Part shown: in pieces, positions 23,301 to 34,559 of the stretch
Layout of the letters: the number at the start of each line of letters is the position of its first letter
Numbering within the stretch: position 1 is the stretch's first letter
DNA from: Sequoia sempervirens
Taxonomy: Eukaryota > Streptophyta > Pinopsida > Cupressales > Cupressaceae
NCBI GenBank assembly: GCA_007258455.2
Contig: VDFB02344152.1
Span: 124,001 to 188,000 of the forward strand
Length of the DNA: 64,000 nt
Reading direction: 5' to 3'
Position numbers and translations under genes: made by a program
Notes under the pieces: model-generated
Databases searched by the model: none
What the model saw: the letters and a program-made list of their open reading frames with translations, nothing else
What the model was told of the DNA's origin: nothing

Positions 23301-25650
23301 ATTCATTTAATTTGTACATAGAGTGATTTAAGAATGGAAACTCCTTTTGGCTATATAGGCCAAGCTTCCTCTGAGAATTTCTATCTTATTTTATTTTTCC
23401 CTTTTGTGCATATCTGCTTCTCTTTTAGAGTTATTTCATCAATATTGAATATATTTGGTTAACAATACCAGCAGTTTGTTGTGTTTATATATATATAATT
23501 TACAAACATTTAAAGTTCAGATAATTTACATATATCTGTTATGACCGATATTACTTAGAGATTTATTATTAATACTAAAATATCACTATTTAAGTTTACT
23601 GATTGAAATCCAAGACACCTACTTGCAATAAATGGAATGGAGGAGGCAAATAAAGAGGTTGATTGGGGGTTATATATATATATATATTTCTCTTTGTTAC
23701 AAACAACTGATTCAATACAATCTAATTCTTTTCTCATACTTAGTTCATAATTCTTCTGAATCTCTTTTTTGCAACTCAATGAACATATGGTAGTCTATTC
23801 ATATGTAAAAGAGAATGCAAACTAGTTTATACAAAATTTTCTTCAAACAACAAATGAAAATATTTCTCTTTTCCCACATCTACCTATTTTGTGACTCATA
23901 GGGTGTTTTCTCCTTCTAATGTCAAGATACAATTTCCTTGCTTATTCCCCTTTTCTTTTGTTTGCATATGGTACATTGAAAAGAAACAATTTACATGTCA
24001 ATGACACTAAGTTTTCTCATTTAATCTTTTCTTTTGGCAACAATGCGTTAACCCTTAATATTGCTAACAACAATTAGATATAAAGTGCATAACAAACTCG
24101 AAGGATAAAGCTTGCTCTCCACCCTACCGTAATGGTGTCATGGAGCCCCATGGGCTCTAGCCATACCCCCGAGCAAGAGATATTTTGACCCCAAGATGAT
24201 GAATGGGGTTTTCTCAAACTTTTACAAAATGAGTAAAATTAACACAATATTCACATTACATACATATAGACTCTTCACTTACCCTATCCAACAAAATCCA
24301 CACAAATGTATCATTCTCTTGCAACAACTAAATAAGGGAGGATGGGAGTAACAAAACTTATCTCATTGCTTTAGGTAGTGGAATTTAAATCTATTATCCT
24401 CCTTCTCCTTCCAACATAGCCCTTTTTTTTTCATTCTCTCCTCAACGAGATTCCCCTTCTTCTTTTCTCATCTCATCTCCCTACCATCTTAACTAAGGTT
24501 CTCCAAAAGGAGAAGTGGGTAACACCCCACTCCTTCCTCCTCTCCCAATATATAGAAATCTCACAACTTGTAACCCTTGGATGGGGAGGTGTGAATGTAC
24601 CTCCCTCATCAATGAGGGTCTTTTCCTTCTTTAAGAGGGGTACATGCACTTGGACAACCCCTCAGTGTTTTCACCCCATCTTTTACTCAAAATTCGTCAC
24701 TCCTCATTATGAAGACTTTTCATAAGTCAAATCATGTCACTGGGGCCCTATTGCATGCCCACTTGACCCCTAACATCATGGTTTAGACCCTAGGGGGTTT
24801 ATTTATGCATCCCAACCCAAGAAATTGACCAAAAACCCACTTTAAAGACCAACTTAAGGTTCCATCCGAGTTTCACACTTGGATACAAGGGTTTCTATCC
24901 TTAACCACAACTTACATCTCCCATGACACACAATTAATACCCTTTCAACCTAGAATAATAAGCATGATAATTTTATTTCTTCTTAACTCCAAAATAAGGA
25001 AATCCAATACATAACCACCAGAGGATGTCTTTCGATTTTGTTCTCACTGGTTTTCCCTTCTCGCATTGGCGCTCTTTCTTTCCTACACATTACCAATGAA
25101 ATCATAAGCAACATAGGTATGTCACATTAATTTGGTAACTGGAGTAAGATTTAATTGTACAACAATTTCATTAAAATTCTAATTTGTATTCATAGTTTAC
25201 AAGTGCCTAATACCTTCATGGCAATGATAATAAAACAAGTCAAAATGAAATACGAGTAGATTGTCACACAATCACACTATGCATTATCTAAAATATATCT
25301 AAGCATCTATTTAGGAGAAATATAACAAAATTAAGATTGTATTATTCACATGTGAAGTGGGGTCTTACAACTTTTTGGGAAGCTTATAATAAGGAATACA
25401 TACTTACAAAAAATAAATTTTAAATGAATTCATTTGATCCCCCAAAAGGTAAATCAAAACTGATTTTTTATTAGCATTTTGATAAGTGTAAAGGAGACTC
25501 TGCTATAGGTATAGTTTAAAACTAGTGGGGTTCTATCCAAGGGGATTTGATCTAAGGTAGTTTGATCAAACCTTCTTAAATTGGAATCCTTCAAATGGAA
25601 CTTTTTAATGCTTAAATCATTATATTTTATAAAAAAAATGTGATTTTAGC
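20400..25650. other. Interior of the 5.9 kb TIR element, no recognised gene
   Basis: Beyond the family-conserved left ~650 bp, the interior is single-copy in this window. 20680-20860 is AT-rich. 21000-23300 is less AT-biased and more complex than its surroundings, with short open frames (22601-22897, 23019-23213) that I cannot assign. 24100-25100 has C-rich phrases such as GTAACACCCCACTCC. No exon structure or protein family could be defended. Confidence 0.4.
21355..21428 (+). repeat. Perfect tandem duplication, ~37 bp unit
   Basis: A unit beginning CCAGCAACTAGCTCTATTTA and ending TTTCATTTCAAAA is present twice head-to-tail with no difference, implying a recent slippage or duplication event inside the TIR element. 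Confidence 0.9.
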
Positions 25651-25699
25651 AAAAATCAAAATCTCCTATAAATTGTAAACCAACATTGTGGGATCACCC

Positions 25700-25866
25700 T
25701 CTACCCCTCTCTATATATCACTTCCTATCTCTATCTTTATATTTCTATATTACCCTCTCTATATAGTTATCTCTTACATCTCTATCTATCCCTTTGTCCC
25801 CTCTCTTTATCTCTCCATCTCCTCTCCATATCCATCTCCATCTACATCTCTTTCTCTCTATGTGCC
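25700..25866 (+). repeat. Continuation of the pyrimidine tract
   Basis: CTCTATATATCACTTCC-type C/T-rich sequence resumes directly after the TIR element and ends near 25866. It is the other half of the tract interrupted at 19767. Confidence 0.85.
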
Positions 25867-26400
25867 TATTGTAAACATAACATGGGCCTATTGGTAATGG
25901 AGCCTTATTATCTTCTTGATTCCGAGGGTTTTTTAGTTGTTCAGATCCTTTTAAGTAGATACATAGTTTGAAGCTATCACTTCTCCATTAAGACCTTTTT
26001 TGCCCAAACAACATCATTTTCTAAATGGCCTACCAATCGACCTCATGTATACTACACAAATGTATGTAAAAAATAGACCAAAAACTTCCCTAATTGACCT
26101 TCTATATTTCTTCGATGTACCCATTGCACACCAAGGTGTGATTGCTATTATGTATTATTTTGTATTTAATTTATTATAGTTGAATTATAATTTAATTATG
26201 TTAAAAAAATATTAGTAAGTGTCTGTATTATCATTTAAATAGGAATAATATTACATATATTAAAAAAAGTGGGTGGATATAAAATCAAATTTTTAGACTT
26301 CATATGAGGAATACATTTGAATAATAAAACATAACATTAAAAAATTTGTTAACCAACAATATTAGTTGTAAAATGGGGAGAAGGGTCTCAATCACTTAGT
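25867..26400. other. Unresolved spacer, possibly the LINE 3' region
   Basis: About 530 bp between the simple repeat and the last LINE coding trace. The phrase GTACCCATTGCACACCAAGG (26112-26131) resembles GTATCCATTGCACACTTAGG left of the simple repeat (18313-18332), so both flanks of the tract may derive from one sequence. Confidence 0.4.
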
Positions 26401-26814
26401 GTACCACATACATCAATAGGGTCCGGAGTATTCACAAGAGGGTCTCAATCCTCATCATTCTTATCTTCTTCATGGGCTAATGAAGTAGCAAGATCTAAAA
26501 AAGGAAACTTGTTGGAATCAAACTAGCTAGAGACTCCACCAATAGGCCACTCAAAATTCCCCTTGTGAGAGGCTGATAGGTTGAGCGCTAATGAGTAGAC
26601 CGTGACCACCATCGTTATCTGCAATATCCTATAGAAAATAGAGGAGAAATCTACAAGAGAAATAAATTTTCCACGAGTAGAAAGACAATGTCCCTATCGA
26701 TGCTTGCAAGGAGGTGAGTAGCCTCAAGAGGAAGAGGCAGGCAAGAGAACTCTGAAGAAAAGCACAAGAAGCATTTCCCCAATGCTTGAGAAGCACCTAT
26801 AGGTGAGCCACTTC

Positions 26815-27936
26815 CAATGTAACTTTATTAGCTTGCATAAGGATTTAATAACGTATTAAAACAAATAATTTCTTTATAAAAAAAGCAAGATATGTTGATC
26901 AATGGATAATTATATCTTTCCATATGTAGAAGAGAATCTCCACCTTGAAAGCATGTAAAATTTAGTTGAATTTGTGAGGGATACAAGACCAATCCTCTAG
27001 AAGAATCATATGCCTGGAGAAAGGCTCTAGTCAAAAGGGCTTAAATAAGTCATGAATCTAAGTCCAAAAATTTTGGGCTCTAGGACAAACCAAAAGATAT
27101 GATTAACAGACTGAGTGCCCACATAAATGACAATGGGAATCATGGATTCCAAAATGAGAAATTCTAGATCTCACGAGAAGGCCTTGGAAAAGAATGCACT
27201 AGGAAAAGTGGACCTATTTCAACTCCAAAGCAGTCGACGAAATGGTGTGGAACTAGTGTTTCCACACAAAAATGGGTGAGTGGAAATGTCATCTCTAGTT
27301 TAAAGATGGCACCATGGATAGATGAGGATAAATCTAATGATAACCATGTTAGGGATTATAGTTGTAGAAGGCAATGTTTGGACCCCACTTCCAATATTTC
27401 TACTAAGGCTTGGAAGAATGGATCCCAATTTTGTGAATCATATCAACTAGAATTTCCCCCATGATGTATCAAACATTTGTGATCCTAATTAGGAAGATGA
27501 AACTTAGCCTTAGTTTCATTCCACAACATGAGAATCATAAAAAAATTGGAAAATAAATTCCATAGACATTGAATCCCTTTCTTGTGAAATCTCAAGGCCC
27601 ACACCTAAAGTTATCTAGCCAAAGTTCAACCTTAATCTTATAGAAGGGGGGACCATCAAATATTTAGTTGGTTGATGGAAATATCATCATGAAAGCTAAA
27701 ACCATTCTAGAAAATCTAGGTCTTCTTGGCTTCCTAAACTTTCCAAATACTCTTAACAACAAAAGTTCCTTCAATGTGAACAACATTCTTCATGGTGAGA
27801 AGAGTTTGAAAAACCAATTCTCTTCCAAGCAAACCACCAAACTACATATCCAAAGGAGATACAATATCAAACTAAGATTTTCTAGGCCTCATCTCTAATG
27901 TGAACATGGATAATCCATTTGGCACAAAGTTTGTTA
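26815..27936 (-). pseudogene. LINE ORF2 C-terminal part with zf-RVT domain
   Basis: The zinc-binding region that follows RT in plant LINEs is readable on the minus strand. VRSRISHFGIHDSHCHLCGH (about 27175-27120) gives the CX2C pair, then NHIFW and CPRAQNFW (about 27100-27055) supply the His/Cys half. Upstream, at 27936-27660, is the RT-to-zf-RVT connection (KLCAKWIIHVH). Downstream is ILHAFKVEILFYIWKD (about 26945-26905). This region is thought to help nucleic-acid contact in ORF2p. Several stops interrupt it. No RNase H domain follows, unlike the LINE at 16665-17185, so at least two LINE lineages are present. Confidence 0.8.
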
Positions 27937-28233
27937 TGATATTTCTTGGAAATAAATGTAAAAATAAAAAATATAGTAGACCACTTTGAGGGGTGACCTC
28001 CAATAATCAAATAATAATATATGGATTCAATAATTGATGATATGATGGTTGGGAGAAACATCTCCTCCTTATTCATAGGCTTATATATGTAGAGACAAAC
28101 CCCCTTCATTCTATTTAAGAGGGGTTAAGTTATTAATTAAGACTAATGTTAAGGTTAAGCATTCCACAAGTGCTTATTCTTATATACTTAAGAATGTACA
28201 ATACATACATAGGAATATATGATATTAGAATCA
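27937..28233 (-). repeat. Chromovirus 3' LTR
   Basis: On the minus strand it runs from TGATTCTAATATCA to CCAAGAAATATCA, with TG/CA ends. It is directly repeated at 31204-31484 with moderate divergence and a few indels (297 versus 281 bp). Confidence 0.87.
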
Positions 28234-28260
28234 TAACTTTCTCATCCCCTTTAGAAAAGT
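28234..28260 (-). other. Chromovirus polypurine tract
   Basis: Read on the minus strand, AAAGGGGATGAGAAAG ends 3-4 bases before the 3' LTR. This is the expected plus-strand primer position. Confidence 0.75.
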
Positions 28261-28400
28261 GTTTCCCTCAATGCTTAGCAACTCTAAAATATTTCATATG
28301 ATTTTTTTATCATTCCATGTTGCATCTTCAATTGGTAAAGTCTTCCACTTGATTAGGTATTTTGATATGGCTCTTTTTTGCATTATGATTTTGAGAAGTC
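28245..28400 (-). pseudogene. Chromodomain-like C-terminus of the chromovirus polyprotein
   Basis: The minus strand reads KIMQKRAISKYLIKWKTLP followed by IEDATWND (about 28390-28320). This is the core of a chromodomain (YLIKWK then a Glu/Asp-ATW block). Chromodomains at the integrase C-terminus direct insertion to chromatin. It is joined abruptly to integrase after a deletion. Confidence 0.75.
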
Positions 28401-28422
28401 TATGAAGTTTTTTTAATATTTA

Positions 28423-28668
28423 TCATAATCCTTTTGTCATAGTAATAGCATGAAATAGATGAGGGAGTTCACAAAAATGCACATAATTAATGATTTTATC
28501 CGCAACAACCAACATTACATCAAGATGATTTGACATTGGCAACCCATAATGAATTCCATTGGTATTTCTTCTCAACATTGTGTTGGAATGCTTAATAGTT
28601 GTTAGAGGCAAGGAATATTTATTGCTTCCTCTTGATTCTTTTTGCATATTGAAAATTGGCCTTCCCAA
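28423..28668 (-). pseudogene. Chromovirus integrase core, N-terminal part only
   Basis: Open minus-strand frame. GIHYGLPMSNHLDVMLVVAD (about 28560-28500) and YVHFCELPH correspond to the start of the retroviral integrase catalytic core. The first catalytic Asp block (normally MDFI before GLP) reads NGI, so it is lost. The second Asp and the Glu are missing because the core is cut before the chromodomain. The upstream zinc-binding HHCC part is also absent. Confidence 0.72.
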
Positions 28669-28679
28669 AACAAATATTT

Positions 28680-29000
28680 GTTTATAAAATGATAGTTACA
28701 AATAAATATTCTATAATATCTTGTTAGGCCCCAAAATCCTCTCAAACCTTTAATATTTTTTAGGTTTTGACCACTTTTTTATAGTTGCAAACTTCTTAGG
28801 GTCTTTAACACCTTGACATCAAATGTCCTATTGCTTTCACCCTAAAGACAAATTTGGATTGTTTTTCATAAATTTTATTTTCCAATTCATTAACAATAGG
28901 AATATCAAACTTGTCTTTATGAGTGATCTTTAGTTTCTTGTAATGTGAGCATATTCTCCATGGATCATCCTTTTTTTTACAAATAATCATAAGAAATAAA
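28680..29000 (-). pseudogene. Chromovirus RT N-terminus fused to the RNase H start (YxDD region deleted)
   Basis: Minus-strand frame: KKKDDPWRICSHYKKLK then ITHKDKFDIPIVNELENKIY (about 28980-28870), the first RT blocks. The next residues, KFVFRVKAIGHLMS (about 28850-28810), and the frame-shifted KDPKKFATIKKW and KGLRGFWGLTRYYRIF (about 28800-28700) belong to the RT-RNase H connection. The central RT, including the catalytic YxDD, is therefore missing. The RNase H frame ends soon after. Confidence 0.82.
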
Positions 29001-29430
29001 TAGACACTTTCTTTGGGATGAACAATGCTTCTTGGTAGTAATTCAATGTCATGATGACTATGGTCCCTTGTAAGAGGTGCAACCTTGGATTCATGAAATA
29101 TTTTATGGTGTAAAATAATCTCTTGAATTTTTTGTTGATCTTGAGTTGTTACATCTTGTGCTTCTATAAAATGTAATTGTTCCCTATATTAGAGAAACAT
29201 TTCTTGATAAATTTCTCCATCATATGAGAGCTAATGAATTCAATTGGTGGTGATTGTATCCCCAAAAGTTCATACTTTTTTCCTATGTTTACTAAAATCC
29301 ATGGAGAGATCTTGAAAACTGGACATTGTTCTCAATTGTTTAACTCATTGTACTCCTAAAACTACATCTACTCCATTAACATGAATATAAATAATTTGTG
29401 AATCTAGATGATAATATCCCATTAAAAAAT

Positions 29431-29637
29431 TTATATAATGGAATTTACCACCACAAGAGAGTTTCTTCCATTAGCTGTCATGACTTGGAAGTTAGAGGTG
29501 GGATACAAAAAACAATTGAGCTCATTAACCAATCTTCTATCAATAAAGCTATGTGTACTACATGCATCAACCAACACTATCACCTTTCTATTTTTATATA
29601 ACCAAACACTTGAAGTGTTTGTGGTGTGTTTTTTCAT
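29431..29637 (-). pseudogene. Chromovirus aspartic protease
   Basis: Open minus-strand frame with IVLVDACSTHSFIDRRLVNE (about 29580-29520), the retropepsin active-site block. The usual D-[ST]-G reads D-A-C, so the catalytic Gly is lost. VMTANGR lies downstream, a typical flap-side motif. It lies between the zinc knuckle and RT, as expected. Confidence 0.8.
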
Positions 29638-29794
29638 TCAATTAATGTAAGGAAATAATAGAAATTTTCTTTTCTTTAATTTTTCATGTGCGAGTTCCAT
29701 ATTGGGTTGTTCTATAGTGATTTCTTCCTTTTTCTTAACATCATTCTCAATAATCATTAGTCTCTTCTAATTACTACCGCATTTATGACCCATA

Positions 29795-30460
29795 GACCAA
29801 TTTCTATTACAATGCCAACATTAAAAAATATCTTTTCTTAGCCTCTTGTTGATGAGAGAGATTAGTTATTTTTCCTAGGTTAGAGAAGTTAGCCCTATTT
29901 TGTTAATAAAATTAATGTTTGATATTTCCATTTTTCCATTCTATGGTTTTGTCTTGTGAGGATCTTTTAGTGGTGATGTTTTGTTGCTCAATATGTAATG
30001 CATATTACATATCTTTTTAAATTATACAAGGCTCCAACAAATCAACATCATGTTGAATTTGTTTATTGAGTCCATTGATGTAAAATTGTAGCCTTTGGTA
30101 AGGTATCACTTCAAGAGCTTGAATTGTCAATCTCAAATGTTCATCATTATATTTAGCTACATACCTTGATTTTTTTGAAATTTTAATTGGGTAAAATAAC
30201 TTCCAAATCATGGTTGTTCATAGAAGTTTGTTAATTCATTAATAAAATCTTTCCAACTAAACATTTGTCCTTGCTTGTCACTCATATTCTATTGGTACCA
30301 TTGGTATGGTCCTAATTTAAAATAAAGTAAGACTCTGTCAACCATGACATTATCTGGTATATGATGAATTTCAGATTGTTATTCCATGAGTTTTATCCAT
30401 GAAATTCCATTTCTACCATCAAAATCATGGATGTCTATTCTTGATAGGTTCAATTTTTGG
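29795..30460 (-). pseudogene. Chromovirus gag with zinc knuckle
   Basis: The gag trace runs from about 30450 (HDFDGRNGISWIKLME) through HHIPDNVMVDRVLLYFKLGP (about 30370-30310), WYQ, then FSWKDFINELTNFYEQP (about 30265-30215). YVAKYNDEHLRLT and FYINGLNKQIQHDVDLLEP follow (about 30155-30025). A CCHC-like knuckle, CWHCNRNWSMGHKC, ends at about 29785. These are the standard gag blocks of plant Ty3/gypsy. Stops and one shift are present. Confidence 0.8.
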
Positions 30461-31173
30461 CGTTGAAAATGTGCTCCTATCCATGCATATTGTTTGTTAG
30501 GGCACCTTGGTGGTTTTGTTCAGGTTTTAATTATAATAATAAATCCTTCTTAAACTTATCTAAACCCTTATTTAAGGATGTTACAAATGGATCAAATAAT
30601 TTATCATTAATGACATGTATCACTATTTCATGTCCTTGTAGAATTCTTTTCTTAATTTTAGGTGGTGGACAATAAAGTGTCGTTGAATTTAATATTAATA
30701 GAAAAGTCCTTTTGTCCTAAAGATGACATGGCTTCAAATGTGTTTTTTATTTTTAACTCTTATATTATTAATTTATTATGTAATGGGGATTATATCTAGT
30801 ATGAGTTGTAACTATAAAATTTTAGAATAGTGGACTATGATAAAATTTGATGTTTTTGTTTTGACCAAAATTTGACCACTAAATTAAGGAATATATTTGA
30901 TGTCTAAAAATAAATCTCAAAGAACTAACCCAACCTAATTTTTCATAAGCTTTCAAAAATGTAAATATTTTTTAAAATTTTCAAATTTTGCAATCAATAG
31001 ATCAAATTAGTTGAAAATTTTAAAAAAGAAGTGAATAACAGTCACAAAACTTATCAAAAAACTCTAATTTTTTTTATTGAAGCTTGATGATAGGTGTCCA
31101 TCAAAACATAGAAAAAATAAGGTCTAATTTTGAGATGGTTTCAAATTTATGGTAGAAACAAAAATATTCAAGG

Positions 31174-31196
31174 CCCAAATCATAGCTTTAATACCA
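31174..31196 (-). other. Chromovirus primer binding site (initiator Met tRNA type)
   Basis: On the minus strand TGGTATTAAAGC (31196-31185) agrees with the plant tRNA-iMet primer site TGGTATCAGAGC at 10 of 12 positions. It starts 7 bases after the 5' LTR end. Confidence 0.82.
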
Positions 31197-31203
31197 CTTG
31201 TTT

Positions 31204-31484
31204 TGATATCTCTTGGAAATAAATCTAAAAGTCAAAAAATATAGTACACCACTTTGATGGGGTGACCTCAAATAATAAGATAATAATATATGAATTCAAT
31301 AACTGATGATATGATGGTTTGGAGAAACATCTCCCATTTATTTATAGGCTTAAATATGTAAGGACATGCGCCTTAACTATTCTAGTGAAGAGGGATTAAG
31401 GTATTAATTAAGACTAATGTTAAAGTCAAGCATGCCAAAAGTGCTTATCCTTATTATACTTGGGAATATATGATATTAAAATAA
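31204..31484 (-). repeat. Chromovirus 5' LTR
   Basis: Partner of 27937-28233. Homology begins at TGATATCTCTTGG (31204) and ends at about 31484. The primer site lies directly on its inner side, which fixes orientation as minus. Confidence 0.87.
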
Positions 31485-31489
31485 TAAGA

Positions 31490-32940
31490 AAGTGCCAAAC
31501 CTTGTCAATGTGTGTATAATAGTCCCAACTCTCTAGATTCACAAGGGAGACAACAAAATTTCTATCCAACCCTATAAAACCCTTGTGATTCTTTGGGAGG
31601 TCAAAATAAATTCAAAGAGAAGATTTTTTGGCTTCATGTAAGAGACTTTAGAAGGATCCAAACATGAAGAGTAGTACACATTGCTAGTAGCAAGAATCTT
31701 GGAGAAAACTTGAAACTTTCCTATAAGAGAAAGGGGTTGTGTGATTCAATACACAATATTTTCCTCAATTTTGGAGAGAACTGCTTGCCATAAGGAAACC
31801 AATGAATCCTAGATGGACAAGGGAATGCAAAATATCTAAAAATTTCTCCATGAGAAATCTACTTCTATCCAAAGGAATTTAGCCAAGAGGGCATGGGTAA
31901 AAAGGATTGTTTGTAACATTAAATATTATTTCATTGAATTATCGAGCAAGAAGCTTGACAAATAGTATCTAAGCACTTGAGGGATTTTTTGATATTTTTC
32001 TTCTCTTCAGTGAGATTGAGTAATGATTCATATACAGAGTGGCCATTAACAAGTTGATTTGATGAATCAAGCAAGGTAATATATCTAAATAGCCCTTGAG
32101 ACACAAAGTGAATCAAGAGGTAACCAAATCCTTCAACAACAAGGACATAGTGGGTTGGGACCAAGGGATAACCTTGGTGAATGGAATGCAAAATCACAAA
32201 AGCATTGGATTGGAGGCCATTGATGGTGATGCAGGAAAATGCATCAAAAAAAATACGATCAATATGAAGCCAGTATGATCATAAGCCTTGGAAAAATCAA
32301 ATTTCAAGAAAAAATACTTTATTGAGAGTGTTGATCCCATTCCATGCCTTCCCAAATTGTAATTATACTATCCAAATTATATTTAAATTTTATGAAACCA
32401 TTTAAATATTCAAGCTACACAATTTATGGAAGGAGATGACACACCTTCAATGTCAAAGCTATGGAAATGATTTTATATATGACACACTAAAAGAAGTAAT
32501 GGGTCTATAGTTGAATGCCATTCAAATATTTAGTCTTAGGTATGAACTTGATTTTTCCTTGATTAATAACTTTCCCTAAGGACTTGGAATGGAAATATTA
32601 TAGATAAAAATTATGTAGGTTCTCACACACTCCCAAAGAGCCTTACATAATTTACAAGGGAAACCATCACACCTAGGAGCCTTGTCATTATCCATGGTGT
32701 GAAAAGCCTCCTTAAGATAAGAAATGGAGAGAAATTTTTTACAAAAGGATTATTACAAAGAGGAAAGCCGGTAAGGAAAACCTTGGAGGAATTCCTAAAG
32801 GGAACAGTCCCATTCAAGAAAGTTCTCCTATGTTGTGAAAACTTATTTGTATTGCTTGACAAAGGCCTAGAGAATATCCAACAAGTCCTTAAGAATGGCT
32901 TCACCATCCTTGATCTTCTTGATTCCATGAGAGGTGTGGA
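31490..32940 (-). pseudogene. LINE ORF2 reverse transcriptase
   Basis: Minus-strand RT motifs occur in order. NDKAP near 32690 precedes CDGF (RVT_1 N-terminal block). INQGKIKFIPKT lies near 32555 and NYRPIT near 32510. Motif A, FDFSKAYD, is at 32278-32304 with the catalytic Asp. Motif B reads HQGYPLVPTHYVLVVEGFGY near 32180-32120, versus the usual RQG-PL-P. Motif C, normally FADD, reads SVYES at about 32025-32040, so the catalytic Asp pair is lost. The thumb follows (PLSLIGKFQVFSKILATSNV near 31745-31690). Target-primed reverse transcription is the established role. This copy is inactive. Confidence 0.85.
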
Positions 32941-33239
32941 AAGCTCAAATAGCTTGAAAAAATCTTTGGAATCTCTATCTCTCTCTATAAGCTAGTTGAG
33001 TATGGTCTTAATTTGAGCATCTCTAGCAAAATGGTTATATAATATTTGTTTCTAGTGTCTTAAATTTTCCACCCTAACCTACAAGGAAATAGATAAGGGG
33101 TCAACTTCAAGTGCTATAATAGCCTTTAAAATATTTGAGGCGGTGGCCTCATAAGCACATCACCAAAAAATTTCCAACTAGTAACCATAGATGTAGACAA
33201 AGCAAGATGTATGTTAAATGACTCAATTCTATGATGCAA

Positions 33240-34125
33240 TCTAGCTAGTTGGATAAATGGGTTGAGGTTCAAGGTTCCAAATCTTAATAATGTGAGTTGG
33301 AAAAGGTTGATGACTCAATAAAAAATTATTTAAGAATAAATGAGTCTTACAACTTTGAGGAGGCCCCACTTTCCATTGAATTTTGAACTTGATGGGGAAG
33401 TGATTAGATAAGGTGACATATGGAAATGACTTCACCTGGAGGGAAAAATTAACTAGAAAATGGAAAGAGACATTGCATAGAAATTATAGCATGATAAAGG
33501 AATATAAAGACTCTATTATATCCAACTCATAAGTTACACCACATATACCAAAAAGGTTGGTTGTGGTGGAGGCCCAAGTTGGGATTGAAAAGATCCAATT
33601 CATTGTGCATGTAATACTACACATCTCACTCACTAGTTGTCTAGTGTATGGATAATGATTCATATTTATCAATACCCCATCTCAACCATATTGAAATACC
33701 TACACATAATCCAACTGGTGAAAAGCATTGAATTAGCAATCCATTGCCACAAAAAATCTCTCAACAACATCATTAGAAGCATAAACATTTATGATTCCAA
33801 CAAAATGATTGTTGACATTTAAGATTCTAGATCACACAATGCGTGGTGTCACAACCCTAGTCAACAACATGTAAAATCCACTTAGGAGATAGAAATGTTA
33901 CAACCCCTCCATATCTAGCATTATGATTATTGAAGAACATGGTAGTAGAAATATGTATGACACAACATGCAATAGAAAACATGAAACTAGTAATATTCGA
34001 TTTTATGTAGACAAAAAAAATCCAGAGCTAATTCATTCTAACAATTGTCTTACACATAATAATTCTTGGGGAGGTTAGTAAGACCTCATACATTCCAAGA
34101 AAAAAAAATCATGGGCGAGAGTCGA
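33240..34125 (-). pseudogene. LINE ORF2 endonuclease (APE-type)
   Basis: The N-terminus of ORF2 carries the endonuclease that nicks target DNA. The start, FFSWN then VRGLTNLPK, is readable across a small shift at about 34115-34085. ARYGGVVTFLSPKWILHVVD follows at about 33925-33870, then INVYASNDVVERFF at about 33800-33755. FNMVEMG at about 33690-33670 corresponds to the GDFN block, with the Gly-Asp changed. The C-terminal LSNHFPIKFKIQWK (about 33415-33370) corresponds to the usual SDH catalytic block, with the Asp changed to Asn. Stops and shifts are frequent. Confidence 0.78.
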
Positions 34126-34559
34126 GCATATCCTTGTTATCCGACTCTTGGAGAGTGGAATAATAGTCATGCAAAAACTCTAAGGAAAAAGAACCCGATT
34201 GAATGTTGGGTGATGAAATCCTTCATTTCTCAATAACATATTATCCCTCCTTCAAGCACCCAAGAGGGTTTGAAATTTTCATAAGTAATTTAGTGATTGG
34301 GTAGAGTGAACAAAAAGTTTTGGTTGTGAAGATAACATTGATGTCGGTTGTGGTGTCTGAGAGAACTTTGATTTGGAGGATGGATCACCCGAGGGTGACA
34401 CAAACTATTTCCCCTTTTCAAAAGAGTGTGATAATTTCTAGCTACACCTTAATAGTGGAAGATTCTAAAGTGGATTATGTTTTATCTTGTGCCCCACTAT
34501 TATTGGAATTTTTTTCTTTCCAGTGTGACATTTAGTCCATTTTTCCTCATATTTTGAGG

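Larger units (their letters stand above)
19768..25699. mobile_element. TIR element, 5.9 kb, GGGTGATCCCACAAT ends, inserted in the pyrimidine tract
   Basis: The left end GGGTGATCCCACAATACTGG (19768) and the reverse complement of the right end GGGTGATCCCACAATGTTGG (ending 25699) match over about 28 bases with two mismatches. TCTA flanks both sides (19764-19767 and 25700-25703). The flanking C may extend this to a 5-bp duplication, CTCTA. The left ~650 bp is homologous, in reverse orientation, to the right part of the 1.0 kb element at 50663-51664, confirming a family. No transposase motif was found. The interior may hold captured host DNA or further insertions. Superfamily is not assigned. Confidence 0.75.
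27937..31484 (-). mobile_element. Chromovirus (Ty3/gypsy) with internal deletions, nested in the LINE
   Basis: LTRs of ~290 bp (27937-28233 and 31204-31484) flank a minus-strand interior. It contains gag, zinc knuckle, protease, parts of RT, RNase H and integrase, and a C-terminal chromodomain-like segment. The primer site matches initiator-Met tRNA in 10 of 12 bases. A polypurine tract abuts the 3' LTR. At ~3.5 kb it is well below the ~5-6 kb usual for autonomous chromoviruses, because RT, RNase H and integrase each lack a block. No clear target site duplication is seen. Confidence 0.87.
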
